DNA of 47,289 bases from Candidatus Sulfopaludibacter sp. SbA4 (GCA_900290305.1 OMOG01000112.1:9403-56691); one strand, 5' to 3'; positions 31,986 through 40,699 are shown, numbered from the stretch's first letter. Translations and numbers: made by a program. The notes: generated from the sequence alone by a model not told the origin.

Positions 31986-32045
31986 GGTTGGAGCGTTTGC
32001 CTCCCGAGCAAAAGGTCGGCCGTTCGAATCGGCCCGGGCGTACCA
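31986..32045 (+). tRNA. 3' fragment of tRNA-Gly(CCC), likely attachment-site remnant
   Basis: From the D-loop side (GGTTGGAGCG) on: anticodon arm TTTGC-CTCCCGA-GCAAA with anticodon CCC, T arm GGCCG-TTCGAAT-CGGCC (perfect 5-bp stem), acceptor 3' strand CGGGCGT, discriminator A, encoded CCA (32043-32045). The expected 5' acceptor strand ACGCCCG is not found upstream, so the 5' third is missing and the gene is not functional. Confidence 0.7.
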
Positions 32046-32189
32046 TCTTTTCAATGGCTTACAAGCTTTTGGCTTTTTTCGCCCCCACAATTACCCCCAC
32101 AAAACGTCACTGGATCGCAAGGCTGGCATCGCGGACATGACCTTCAGGCGCGCCTCCGGCTCGGTGGGTCACAAACGGAAGGAATCAGA

Positions 32190-32640
32190 TCGTAATCGGA
32201 ATCAGCCGCGCAGGAGGGAATTGCGCGCGGCCCAGAGAATGGCGATCAGTGTGCGGATGGGTGGGGCCAGAAGGGCGCCGCAACTGACGCCTGCACCGTT
32301 GGCGAGGACACGAGCTCCACCGCGCGGCCGGGCGAGAAGTGCTGACCCCTTCGAGGGGGGACTCCCAGAAGGAGCATCGAGAGTCCTGCCCTAAGCCCTC
32401 TGCGGCGATTCGGAATCCGATCACAGGTAGAAACGAGAGCGCCAGGTTGGAGCAGACGTGCTGTACCTTGTCGTTGATGTGCAGGGGGGCCGATGTCCAT
32501 CATGATTGGAGGAGGCGGGCAACAGGGAGCCGATCACGACGCAGCGGACCAGCACGGCCCAAAGGACCAAAATCACCGTCCGGCGTGCCTCGGAAGAGCC
32601 AGTGAGCCCCCGCCCTGACCGTGCCATCAATCGCGGTAGC
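32190..32640 (-). pseudogene. VanZ-like membrane protein remnant
   Basis: Pieces in three frames assemble into a VanZ-type protein: VILVLWAVLVRCVVIGSLLP, MMDIGPPAH, then LSMLLLGV, GQHFSPGRAVEL, and VLANGAGVSCGALLAPPIR. The order (first helix, short loop, PGR, DVLAN, Gly-rich helix) is that of the VanZ family, small membrane proteins sometimes found in EPS clusters. At least three frameshifts. Confidence 0.65.
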
Positions 32641-32691
32641 GCGGTTCAATCGGGATTTCCACACGATTGTCGCCAATAGGCTACACTAACA

Positions 32692-32889
32692 ATGATGGCT
32701 GATGGACCGAAAGAGTTGAGGATCTACTCAACGGCAGACGGCAAGAAGCCTTTCCAGGAATGGATCGAGTCCCTAACAGATCATCCTCCTGGTGTGGTGG
32801 GAGTAAAGCTACTCAGCGTAAAGACATAGCAAACGGGAAGGCGTATTGGCAGGATTACAGGAGAAGGAAAGATGCCAAGAAGCGAACCA
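32692..32889 (+). pseudogene. HigB/RelE-type toxin with internal deletion
   Basis: The N-terminus KELRIYSTADGKKPFQEWIE matches phage-derived Gp49-like HigB toxins, and the C-terminus GGSKATQRKDIANGKAYWQD continues in another frame to the TGA overlapping the antitoxin start region. The central ~40-45 residues, including the core strands, are missing (junction near 32785-32795). The protein made today stops after about 45 codons. The C-terminal part overlaps the antitoxin ATG, as in intact HigBA operons. Confidence 0.82.
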
Positions 32890-33168
32890 TATGATGACTA
32901 TCTGATCGAATCGCTCAAAGACCGCCGGCGAGCGGAGGCTTATTTGAATGCCGCTCTCGAAGAAGATGATCCACGCGTCTTTCTGACTGCCCTGCGCAAC
33001 GTTGCGCAGGCTCGCGGAATGAGCAAGGTTGCCGCTAAGAGCAAGTTGAATCGGGAAAGCCTCTATAAAATGCTGTCCAAGCGTGGAAATCCGAGTCTGC
33101 AGAGTCTCGGTGCGCTATTGGACAGCCTGGATTTCCGGCTGACGGTGGAGTCGAAGAACGCCGCCTAA
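32872..33168 (+). CDS. higA: HigA-type XRE antitoxin
   Basis: 98 residues. YLNAALEEDDPRVFLTALRN followed by a helix-turn-helix (GMSKVAAKSKLNRESLYKML) and SKRGNPSLQSLGALLDSLDF, the typical addiction-module antidote. It should bind the toxin and autoregulate the operon. The ORF is intact although the toxin upstream has lost its middle. The C-terminal end adjoins an HNH shard. Confidence 0.88.
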   Translation: MPRSEPYDDYLIESLKDRRRAEAYLNAALEEDDPRVFLTALRNVAQARGMSKVAAKSKLNRESLYKMLSKRGNPSLQSLGALLDSLDFRLTVESKNAA

Positions 33169-33265
33169 TCCTAATGAGGGAAGGCTTAGCGCTTGCCAAT
33201 AACTTTCGCCTGTGCGCCATGAACCACCGGACCGGGGACGACTCGTATCAAAAGCTGGAGCCTCG
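33165..33265 (+). repeat. shard of the HNH gene middle, opposite orientation
   Basis: CTAATGAGGGAAGGCTTAGCGC through GACTCGTATCAAAAGCTGG matches the reverse complement of 29300-29400. It reads NNFRLCAMNHRTGDDSYQKL, so one of the paired His/Arg residues is changed (ARHH to AMNH). Confidence 0.72.
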
Positions 33266-33269
33266 GAAG

Positions 33270-33757
33270 TTAACTGGGCGCAGTGCCACCGGGGGCGTTG
33301 GCATGGCCGGTGTAACTCACGGTCTTGCTGCCATTATTGCCATTATACATCGTGTCAACGTTGTTGCTGGCATCCACGGTCGTGAGGGTGATGTTGAACG
33401 AACTCCCAGCCGTCTGGCCTAAAACGGTGCCACTGTTGCCACTGCCGGAGGTAAAAGTCTGACCAGGCAACGTGACGACCAACCGCGTTGCTGCAGCGGC
33501 CACCGGTACATCCGCAATGGAACAGGCGGCCGAGCTTCCCAGAGTCCAAGCCATCGAGGTTTGCGAGGGGGCCTCGCTTCCGGCTCCCAATACATCCTGA
33601 AACGAGCTTGAGGTTATGCCGGTCCATTCCCGAACTTGAGGGCTTTGCGCCGTGGCAGTGCTGGCAGAGTTCGGGGCGGACACTGTGTCGAACAGGATCC
33701 CGCCGGTGCCCGTGGCGGTCAATCCAGTTACTGACGGGCTACTGCCGTTCCTGAATG
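33270..33757 (-). pseudogene. fragment of a large secreted Ser/Thr/Gly-rich protein
   Basis: About 160 residues in one frame: ILFDTVSAPNSASTATAQ, LVVTLPGQTFTSGSGNSGTV, FNITLTTVDASNNVDT, SYTGHANAPGGTAPS. The style is that of Ig-like or filamentous surface modules in very large exported proteins. There is no start or signal sequence: the frame is cut on its upstream side by the IS at 33758 and on its downstream side by an HNH shard. Confidence 0.55.
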
Positions 33758-33874
33758 ATCGAAAGTCTCGCAAGTCATTGCACCAAAAGATGTTAGGCGT
33801 GCCCGATTAAATAATTCTTTGGAGAGTCCTCAAATACTTCATTTGTATCAGTGGTTCCTTGATACAACTGATAC

Positions 33875-34225
33875 ATGTCTGATCCCGATCCATGTCCCGA
33901 AATCCGAGCTCAAATTCGTGCCCTTCAAACACAACGCCGCTCGATCGAGTCCAAGTTGTTACAGCCCCAAGCGATGCGTGTCGGTTCGATGGTCGAGCGT
34001 CATTTGGGCGGCCGCGGCGCGGCGCGAGCGCGGCCAGCATACTACGTGTCGCGTTCCCAGCAAGGCCGCTCCAAGGCGACCTATGTCAAACAGGAAGAAC
34101 TCGCTGCCGTGCGGCAACAGTGTGCTGCCTACCGTGCGTTCCAGCAGAACCTGAAATCTTGGCGGCAACTCACCGCCGCCTTGGAACAGGCTTGGAAGCA
34201 ATTACAGCGATCCCAGTCCGGATAA
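33875..34225 (+). CDS. DUF6788-like IS accessory protein
   Basis: 116 residues, all helical and basic: EIRAQIRALQTQRRSIESKL, then GSMVERHLGGRGAARARPAYYVSRS and KQEELAAVRQQCAAYRAF. The middle GxxxxRH...YY.SR pattern is typical of the small protein found next to some IS4/IS1634-like transposases. Probable DNA-binding accessory factor. The ATG at 33875 is the first in frame after the IS end. Confidence 0.6.
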   Translation: MSDPDPCPEIRAQIRALQTQRRSIESKLLQPQAMRVGSMVERHLGGRGAARARPAYYVSRSQQGRSKATYVKQEELAAVRQQCAAYRAFQQNLKSWRQLTAALEQAWKQLQRSQSG

Positions 34226-34293
34226 AACATTTTCTTGTGTTCATGTCGGATTTTGCTGGACTTTTGCCAGAAAGCGTGCACAATCTAAAAGGG

Positions 34294-35831
34294 ATGACAG
34301 GCCCTTTTTCCACTACAGCGATGCCGCCGGTGGCGGCGGTCGATTGGCGGGTTTGGGAGAAAGATCGCAAGCGCGTCGAGCAAGAGATCGTGGAGGGGCG
34401 TCCCTTCCAGGTGTGGGATACCGAACGAGGACGCTTCGACGCTATGTTCGACTTCATGCTGCATAGCGGACTGTGGGACGCCGCCACCGGGATGCGGCCT
34501 TCCCAGTTGAAAAAGGACAATGGAATCCGCTATCCACTTCTCAATGGCGTGGAGTGCTTGCGGGAGATGGCGGGCATCGACGTGCCGGCCAACTGCGGCC
34601 CACTCCTGAAAGACCCCTACCTGCTGGAACGGATCGGCTTCACCGCCGAGAGAATCCAGAACTGCCTGGCGAAGGACCGGACCGTGGTGGATACCGAGAC
34701 ACTGTTAAATCATCTCAACCGTTTCACCGAAAAGGATCTGGAAGGCGGCTTTCTCGAACACGTGCAGGTGATCCGCCACAAGCGCTGGTTACGAGGCGGA
34801 GTGTATGCCGTGGATGGCCACGACATCGTGATCCCGTACGGGAAAGCCTATGAGGGAGCCCGCCGCACCAGTGAAGGCAGCTACGGCTACAAACTGCTCG
34901 TCCTGCTCAATCTGCAAACCGACTGCGAGCTGATCGTGGGTATGTGCTGGGCGGATTGGAGGAGAGTGAAATCACCATGCTACGGCGCCTGTTGGCGCGA
35001 TTGAACCAGACTATGGGGCCGCTCCGGGAGTGGCTGAAGATTCTGTTGCTGGATCGGGGCTACTGGGGAACGGACCTGTTTTACGAACTCAAGCAGGACT
35101 ATGGGATCGACTTTGTGAGCCGGGTGCGGGACGAGAAAATGGACGTGAATGGCTCCATCCAGCGGCAACTGGAGGAAGCCGATCGGAGTTGGACCGAGAT
35201 CGAAGAACAACGCCAGTTCTCCGGGCGCCGGGAGACTCAGAAAGTGCGTTTGACGGCGTTGCGGCCGATCACCTTAATCAGCGACCAACCGCCGCATCGT
35301 CAAATCGCGGTGAGTGTGGTGGTGGCCATTCAATCCCATCCGGATGGCGCGCCCATCCTGGATAAAAAAGGTAAAGACATCTCGAAGACCGATTATGTGA
35401 CCAGCCTTCCGCCAGGGAGGCATGGAGTCAAAATCCGGCGGTTCTATCGAGGCCGCTGGGGGATCGAGAATCAAGGTTTTCGTTCGCTGTCCCAGACCTG
35501 GGATATCGACCGTCCGGCCGGGCACGGCTACGGAGCGGTGTTGGCGCGGTTGGTATTCGTGTTCATGATCTACAATGCGCGCCACTTGTTCGAGCGGCAA
35601 AGCCGGCATCGGCCCGACTATGCCGAGGAGTTGCGGCAGATGCGCCGCTACGGTCCGGAGGTCCGCCTGGCAGGCGCCACGATCGTCGCGCTGACGGCGT
35701 CGGGGTACTGCTGCGCGTTATCGGCGCGGGAGATGCTTCAGTTGCATGAGCGACGCCTGGTCAAGATGATGCAGCGGGGCATGAAGGAGGGAAAATCCCT
35801 GAAGGAGGTGATCCAGGAACTCGACCATTAA
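34294..35831 (+). pseudogene. IS4/IS1634-like DDE transposase, one-base frameshift
   Basis: The first part (34294-about 34945) has AVDGHDIVIPYGKAYEGA (first Asp). The second, in another frame, has ILLLDRGYWGTDLFYELK (second Asp) and FYRGRWGIENQGFRSL (Y-R-E signature). Adding one G in GTGGGTATG near 34938 restores LIVGYVLGGLEESEIT and a continuous protein of about 513 residues. An earlier in-frame ATG at 34243 is an alternative start. If programmed frameshifting were used, a slippery A-run would be expected; none is present. Likely inactivated copy. Confidence 0.82.
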
Positions 35832-35880
35832 AGCATCCGATGGCCGACAGAGAACCGCTTGGAGTGATTGAACTTTCGAT

Positions 35881-36025
35881 TTGTCTCCACATAGGGGGTG
35901 ATACCAAGGGGAACAATAGGCGAAGCTCAAGCTAAAAGTCGAGGCCACCATAAACGGCAGCGCTGTCGGGACTGACATGATCCTGCTCGCGCCGGCGAAA
36001 CTCCAGAATCAGCGAGGTAGCGAGT
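35881..36025. other. intergenic right of the IS
   Basis: 145 bases between the IS end and the CTAGCC repeats. No gene or clear repeat. The continuation of the interrupted surface-protein gene is not recognisable here. Confidence 0.4.
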
Positions 36026-36061
36026 CTAGCCTGTCTAGCCTGGCTAGCCTGGCTAGCCGGG
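36026..36061. repeat. four tandem 9-bp CTAGCCTGG-type units
   Basis: CTAGCCTGT, CTAGCCTGG, CTAGCCTGG, CTAGCCGGG. An 8-bp CTAGCCCC array of similar type lies at 40628-40649. Confidence 0.85.
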
Positions 36062-37021
36062 CCTGAGGAGGGTTTTGCGCGGTTGGAGGCGGACGGGAAA
36101 GCCGATCGCGCGGAGCAATGCCTGCTGCGCGCGGCCGAGGCGGACCGGCAATATCTTCCGCGGTGGACGCTGGCCAACTTTTATTTCCGGCACAAGGATA
36201 CGGAGAAGTTCTGGGCCTGGGCGAAATCGTCGGCGGAGATGGTCTATGGGGAGGCGGCATCGCCGCTCTTCCGGCTGTGCGGGCAGGTGGCCGAGGACGG
36301 GGATCTGATCGACCGCATCGGGATGGCGAGACCGGAGGTGCGGGCGAGCTAGCTGTCGTACCTGATGGATCATGGACGGGTGGATATCATGATGCCGGCG
36401 GCGCGGAAGGTGCTGGAGGGAGATCGGGAGCCAGATGTTGCGGTGCTGATGGCAGCCTGCGACCGGCTGCTGGACGGCCAGCGCGCGGAGGGGGCGATGG
36501 AGATCTGGAACAGCTTGGCGGAGCAGCACAGAATCCCGCTAGGAGCGGTGGGCGGAGGGGGACCCATTTTGACGAATGGGACGTTCCGGACGGCGCCCAT
36601 TTCGCACGGCTTTGACTGGAGGGTACCTACCCCGGAGGGCGTGAGCGCATCCGGCGAGGAGAAGCCTTCGGGGTCGCGGCTGACGTTCTCGGGGCGGCAG
36701 CCGGAGAACTGCGAGGTGCTGGCGCAGTTTGTACCCATGCGGGAGCAGACAGCGTATGAGCTGAAGTTTGCTTACCGGACGCCCGGGATACGGCCGGGCA
36801 CAGGGTTGCGGTGGCGGGTAATGGACGCGAGTACGGGCGGGACGCTGGCGGAGGGGGAAAGCCTGTCGTCGGGAGAGGAGCAACTAGGCGCCGTCAGGTT
36901 TCGGACGCCTGCGGGCTGCAAACTGGCGCGCCTCGCGCTGGAATACAGACGGACGGCGGGGACGACGCGGATCGTGGGCTTTGTGGTGTTGCGCGGAATT
37001 GACGTCAGGCCGGCGGGCTAA
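36062..37021 (+). pseudogene. TPR-containing EPS-associated protein, 5'-truncated with internal amber
   Basis: One frame runs from the repeat array to 37021 with a single TAG at 36350-36352. Before it: ADRAEQCLLRAAEADRQYLP and RWTLANFYFRHKD, TPR-like helices. After it: LMDHGRVDIMMPAARKVLEG and a C-terminal beta-rich domain (FDWRVPTPEGVSASGEE, LRWRVMDASTGGTL, CKLARLALEYRRTAG), probably carbohydrate-binding-like. The N-terminus (signal peptide and more TPRs) is missing, replaced by the CTAGCC repeats. Convergent with the next gene, touching its end. Confidence 0.7.
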
Positions 37022-37338
37022 TCGCCGGCGGACGAGCCGCCGCGGTCCCGCGTGACGAAGTAGAGGAAGACCAGGAAGGCAAGGAGCGCCCAGCCGTAAA
37101 GCAGCAATTCGCGGCGTTTGCGTCTCCACTTGAGCTTTGAGCGGGTCACCCGGATCTCGGTTTCGGTAGCGGTCGGCTTTTCCGCGGTCCCGGGGGGCTC
37201 GCGCCGAAGCACGAAGAAGCGATGCCGACACTCTGTACAGCGGTAGGGATAGTACTCGAAGAGGCTTGCGACGTAGTCCTTCCAGCGCTGCCGGTGAGAT
37301 CGGTGAGCGTGATCCGTTTTGCACTTAGGACAGGTCAC
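37018..37338 (-). CDS. zinc-ribbon membrane protein
   Basis: 106 residues from the GTG at 37338. CPKCKTDHAHRSHRQRW and YRCTECRHRFFVLRR give a Cys-x2-Cys ... Cys-x2-Cys zinc ribbon in the cytosol, followed by a basic linker (KLKWRRKRREL) and one C-terminal membrane helix (LLYGWALLAFLVFLYFV). Its stop overlaps that of the convergent pseudogene by 4 bases. Function unknown. Confidence 0.65.
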   Translation of the reverse strand: MTCPKCKTDHAHRSHRQRWKDYVASLFEYYPYRCTECRHRFFVLRREPPGTAEKPTATETEIRVTRSKLKWRRKRRELLLYGWALLAFLVFLYFVTRDRGGSSAGD

Positions 37339-37385
37339 AATTCAGATATCCGCACCTGATATTCTAATCGACTTCAAGCCATAAA

Positions 37386-38147
37386 TCAAAACGGCCACCA
37401 ACGCTTTTTGGGCTGGCCGGCAACCACCAGTTTCCCTCCCGGCAGAGGACGTCCATGGATAATGCCGTGCGGATTGTCCGTGAACAGGAGATCCGCAGAT
37501 TCGTCGTCGAAGCGCGCGCGGATGGCGTTGTAGGCCCCCGAGAGAACCGGAGGACGGTGCTGAGGGTCGTGCGCGTCGGTGGCGACCACGTGGACGAGAC
37601 CGCGGTCCAGCAGGCGGAAGGCGGCGGAGCGTGGAGGGCTGCCGAATCCGCCGGTAATGGAAAGCGCGGTCACCTGGGCGAGGCATCCCAGCTCAATCCA
37701 GGATGCCAGGCGGTCGAGGTCTCGCAGGAGGATCGGGTTGCGCTCGGGATGAGCCACGATGGGCACAATGCCTGCGTCGAGCAATTGCCGCAGGATCGAC
37801 TCGGTGTGCTTCCCAATGTGAAAGCCGGAGAATTCGAGAAGCAGGTAGGGACCGGCATCGATGGTGTAGGTGAAGGGAGCGTCCAGGAGTTGGCCGATGT
37901 TGTCGCTGGTGACCTGGAATTCGCAGCCATGATGAATGACAGGTTTTCCTTTGCTGTGAGCGGCGAGTTCCTCCATGCGGCCGTGCAACAGACCGGGCTG
38001 GAACCGGTACTGCGCGTTGGAGTGGGGAGTGGCGACGATATCGGTAATTCCGTCTTCCGCGGCGGTGCGGAGCATGATGAGACTGTCCTCGACCGAGGAG
38101 GCGCCGTCGTCGAGCCCCCACACGACATGGCTGTGGATGTCGATCAT
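37386..38147 (-). CDS. PHP-family tyrosine phosphatase (CpsB/YwqE type)
   Basis: 253 residues from MIDIHSHVVWGLDDGA. The PHP metal ligands are visible: DIHSH near the N-terminus, ATPHSN, HHGCEF, VAHPERN and ATDAHDP. CpsB/YwqE enzymes dephosphorylate the Wzc-type tyrosine kinase that controls capsule or EPS chain length, so it is a regulator of the EPS cluster type seen at the left of the window. The long upstream frame (to 38492) has no family similarity, so the ATG at 38147 is chosen. No kinase gene is in the window. Confidence 0.9.
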   Translation of the reverse strand: MIDIHSHVVWGLDDGASSVEDSLIMLRTAAEDGITDIVATPHSNAQYRFQPGLLHGRMEELAAHSKGKPVIHHGCEFQVTSDNIGQLLDAPFTYTIDAGPYLLLEFSGFHIGKHTESILRQLLDAGIVPIVAHPERNPILLRDLDRLASWIELGCLAQVTALSITGGFGSPPRSAAFRLLDRGLVHVVATDAHDPQHRPPVLSGAYNAIRARFDDESADLLFTDNPHGIIHGRPLPGGKLVVAGQPKKRWWPF

Positions 38148-38880
38148 TGTCGTGGCGAGAATTCCCGGCGCGCACCGGCGCCGAAGGATGGATGGGCATC
38201 CGGATCGTGGATGTCGATTCACACAGGGGGTGCCGCGCAAGCAGCGGGCACGGATTGGGCTACGAGTTGGAAGCAGCGCGAGCGCAAGGCAGCCCATTAG
38301 GGCGTTCTCGCCGTGATGAGCTACGCGGTGACGTTGAAGTGGCCGAGGGCACGCGAATACATCGGAGTTTTCAAGATGGCTGTGGACGGCGGCTTTGGCG
38401 CGGCGGCCGCGAGCAATGTCGTACGGAATCCGTATTACGGGCGGTGAGTGACCTGCCATGTCACCGGGCGTCCAGTCGCGATCAAGAAACATGCGCCTGT
38501 TCGGCTGCCGGAACGGGGTTGTAACGGCTCAACGATGGTCGGGCGCGGTTTCGCCGGTGCCGGGGTGGCCGGCAGACCAGGGAATCTGGGCCATGCCATT
38601 GGAACGGGGCTATGCCCTAACATTATCATACATAATTGTTATTATTGCAATTAAGCATCAGGACGGATCAGGACGAGTTACTAGCTTAGCTAGCGATTTC
38701 CCGCCTGCTTCACGCGCTCTCCCGAGGGCTCCAACTGAGCGCACGGCCCCTCCAATCCGCCTTCCCGTCAATGGTACTATACGTATGGTGAGTGGCCGTA
38801 CCGGAAATTTGGAGGTATCATCTCTCTAGCAAGATGATGAAGCAGCTTGCCAGAGAAAGTTCAGGCGGAGCAGGATTCGG
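38148..38880. other. intergenic region, 730 bases
   Basis: A 43-codon plus-strand frame at 38316-38447 (MSYAVTLKWPRAREYIGVFK ... NPYYGR) has family-like codon use but no recognised identity. An AT-rich stretch lies at 38620-38660. GTACTATACGTATGG near 38774-38789 could hold a -10 for the PilZ gene but no -35 is clear. CTAG words cluster at 38684-38696. Confidence 0.35.
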
Positions 38881-39894
38881 ATGCAAGTCAATTTGAGGAA
38901 AGAGCCGCGACGCCGGGATAAGGGCTCATACTCACTGCTTTGGAAGGACCGCCGTGGCTTCTCGCAGTCAGTGCACGTGGAAGGCATCGAGATTTCCGAT
39001 TCGGGGATCGCCCTCCGCGGTTCGTCCGAACTGCTGCCCGGCTGCGTAGTTTATATTGAGGCCCGCCAGGGGACTCTCGCCGGCTATTGTGCCGTTCGGA
39101 ATTGTATCCGGATCGGCACCGATTATCGGATCGGCCTCGAGTTCGATCCGGAAACGCGGCGCACCCTGGCCGCTGCCTTGGACGAGGACATCGACTACTA
39201 CGAGTATCTGCAGATCAGCCCCAAGGCCGAATTCGCCACCATTCAACGCGTCTACAAGTTTATGGCCGGCCGGTTGCATCCCGACAACCCCGAGACCGGC
39301 GATCCCGACCGATTCGTCCTCCTGAACCGCGCTTACGACGTTTTGTCCAATCCCGAGCGGCGCGCCGAGTACGACGCCACCTACAAGGGGCACGACCTGA
39401 AGGCCAACCCGATTTTTGAGCTGAGCGAGTTTGTCAACGGCATCGAGGGCGAAACCAACCGGCGGCTCGGGATCCTGTCCTTGCTTTACAATCGCCGCCG
39501 CACGAATCCCGAACAACCGGGAGTTTCCATGTTCGAAATCGAGAAGCGCATGGGCTTCCCCCGCGAGTACCTGGATTTCACCACCTGGTATCTCAAGGCC
39601 AAAGAGTACATCACCATGGGTGACAACGTGGAGCTCACCTTGACCGCCATCGGCGTAGATTATGTGGAAAGCAACGCCAGCCAGATTCCCATCCTCCAAA
39701 AGCTCCTGACCAGCGGTCCCAAAACCACTACCGGACCGGAACCGGCGAGAGAAAAAGCGCGCCGTTCTCATGGGCCGCCGTTAGAGCTGGGGGCAGGCGA
39801 AAGCGTCGCCGGTGATTCCAGCCGCGGACCCCAACCGGACGTGGGACAGGCTACCGGAGCATCCGGCCAGCCCTTCGATACAGGCTTGAAATAG
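38881..39894 (+). CDS. PilZ domain - J domain fusion protein
   Basis: 337 residues. Residues 1-100 resemble PilZ (RKEPRRRDKGS at the N-terminus as the RxxxR c-di-GMP motif, IEISDSGIALRGSSELLPG as the D/NxSxxG motif). Residues ~105-165 form a J domain (YYEYLQISPKAEFATIQRVY with HPD in GRLHPDNPETGD, then YDVLSNPERRAEYDATY). A winged-helix-like part (FEIEKRMGFPREYLDF) and a disordered tail follow. It would couple c-di-GMP to Hsp70 recruitment; the combination is known in Acidobacteria but functionally obscure. Start supported by GGAGCAGGA upstream. Confidence 0.82.
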   Translation: MQVNLRKEPRRRDKGSYSLLWKDRRGFSQSVHVEGIEISDSGIALRGSSELLPGCVVYIEARQGTLAGYCAVRNCIRIGTDYRIGLEFDPETRRTLAAALDEDIDYYEYLQISPKAEFATIQRVYKFMAGRLHPDNPETGDPDRFVLLNRAYDVLSNPERRAEYDATYKGHDLKANPIFELSEFVNGIEGETNRRLGILSLLYNRRRTNPEQPGVSMFEIEKRMGFPREYLDFTTWYLKAKEYITMGDNVELTLTAIGVDYVESNASQIPILQKLLTSGPKTTTGPEPAREKARRSHGPPLELGAGESVAGDSSRGPQPDVGQATGASGQPFDTGLK

Positions 39895-39949
39895 CCCCGC
39901 GGCGCGGTCCGGCACGTGGGGAGTGGTACAATCGACTATCCCTCAAGAC

Positions 39950-40144
39950 ATGTCTGAATTCGACCGATACGCCCGCCGTCTTGCGGAGCTTCTGCGCGAC
40001 TCCCATCCGCCTTGTTTAGCTCCCGGAGTATTCTCTTCACGCCGGCGCAAATGGGACCTACGGACGGCATTACTGAAGCGCCGGAACCTCACGCCCTCCA
40101 CTGCGGGTTGGCTGGATGCGGAGTGCGGTTGGTTGATCTCCTGA
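39950..40144 (+). CDS. small protein of 64 residues, unknown
   Basis: MSEFDRYARRLAELLRDSHP is a well-formed charged helix, then FSSRRRKWDLRTALLKRRNL. No family. It follows the PilZ-J gene by 55 bases. No strong ribosome-binding site. Could be the start of a gene cut short, because it ends without any C-terminal structure. Confidence 0.35.
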   Translation: MSEFDRYARRLAELLRDSHPPCLAPGVFSSRRRKWDLRTALLKRRNLTPSTAGWLDAECGWLIS

Positions 40145-40217
40145 GAATCGGCACCTACGGTTTCGTGCGCGCGGCAGTTGCGGGTCAAACGAGATGTGAT
40201 AGGGATCGAGGCGGTGA

Positions 40218-40502
40218 TTAGCTGATCAAAGCCAATCTCGTGATGATCCCCAGGTTCCACATCACGACCCCGGAAAAAACGGCATTGGCACACCAAATCC
40301 CCCTATTCTTGCGCATGGACGCGCCCGCCGCTGCGAGGGCGATCACGAGCGCTTTGGAGACGAGCAACCCGCGGACGGGACCCAACGCCATCAGGTGCGC
40401 GATCATCGGGTTGCTCTCGCTCCCGCCCATCGTAAGGGCTACGAAGGTGGTCGCCAAGTCCAAGGCCTGCAGCAAGATAAAGACAACAAGGGGACTTTTC
40501 AT
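40218..40502 (-). CDS. DUF5658 small membrane protein
   Basis: 94 residues with three hydrophobic helices. LLQALDLATTFVALTMGGSESNP matches the DUF5658 signature (D..TT ... G..E.NP). Then LLVSKALVIALAAAGASM and a last helix. Inner membrane; function unknown; common in Acidobacteriota near signalling and EPS genes. Divergent or convergent partners give no hint. Confidence 0.72.
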   Translation of the reverse strand: MKSPLVVFILLQALDLATTFVALTMGGSESNPMIAHLMALGPVRGLLVSKALVIALAAAGASMRKNRGIWCANAVFSGVVMWNLGIITRLALIS

Positions 40503-40627
40503 GCCAGAATTTACCGGCCTCTCTGGATTCAGTGTATCCGCTTCGGAATGCGCCAGACAATGCTCAAAAGGGTTAACTCGAATGATAAAATGCTGTTAAC
40601 GTGTGGGGAAAAACACCTACCAGCACC

Positions 40628-40649
40628 CTAGCCCCCTAGCCCCCTAGCC
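40628..40649. repeat. 2.75 copies of an 8-bp CTAGCCCC repeat
   Basis: CTAGCCCC CTAGCCCC CTAGCC directly precedes the terminator at 40649. Compare the CTAGCCTGG array at 36026. Confidence 0.8.
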
Positions 40650-40677
40650 TGAATTTTCCTGGCAAGATTCAGTTTTT
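40649..40677 (+). terminator. Rho-independent terminator
   Basis: CTGAAT (40649-40654) pairs with ATTCAG (40667-40672), followed by TTTTT. The stem is only 6 bp, so strength is moderate. Confidence 0.6.
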
Positions 40678-40699
40678 GGCTACGAGCCGGCGACCCGTA

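Larger units (their letters stand above)
33758..35880. mobile_element. IS element with DUF6788 accessory gene and IS4/IS1634-like transposase
   Basis: ATCGAAAGT at the left end (33758-33766) is matched inverted by ACTTTCGAT at the right end (35872-35880), with weaker matches further in, consistent with terminal inverted repeats. No clear target duplication. It interrupts the surface-protein fragment. Confidence 0.6.

Noticed and set aside
34243-34950. Programmed frameshift in the IS transposase
   Set aside because: No slippery A/T heptamer or downstream stem at the junction; one missing G explains it.
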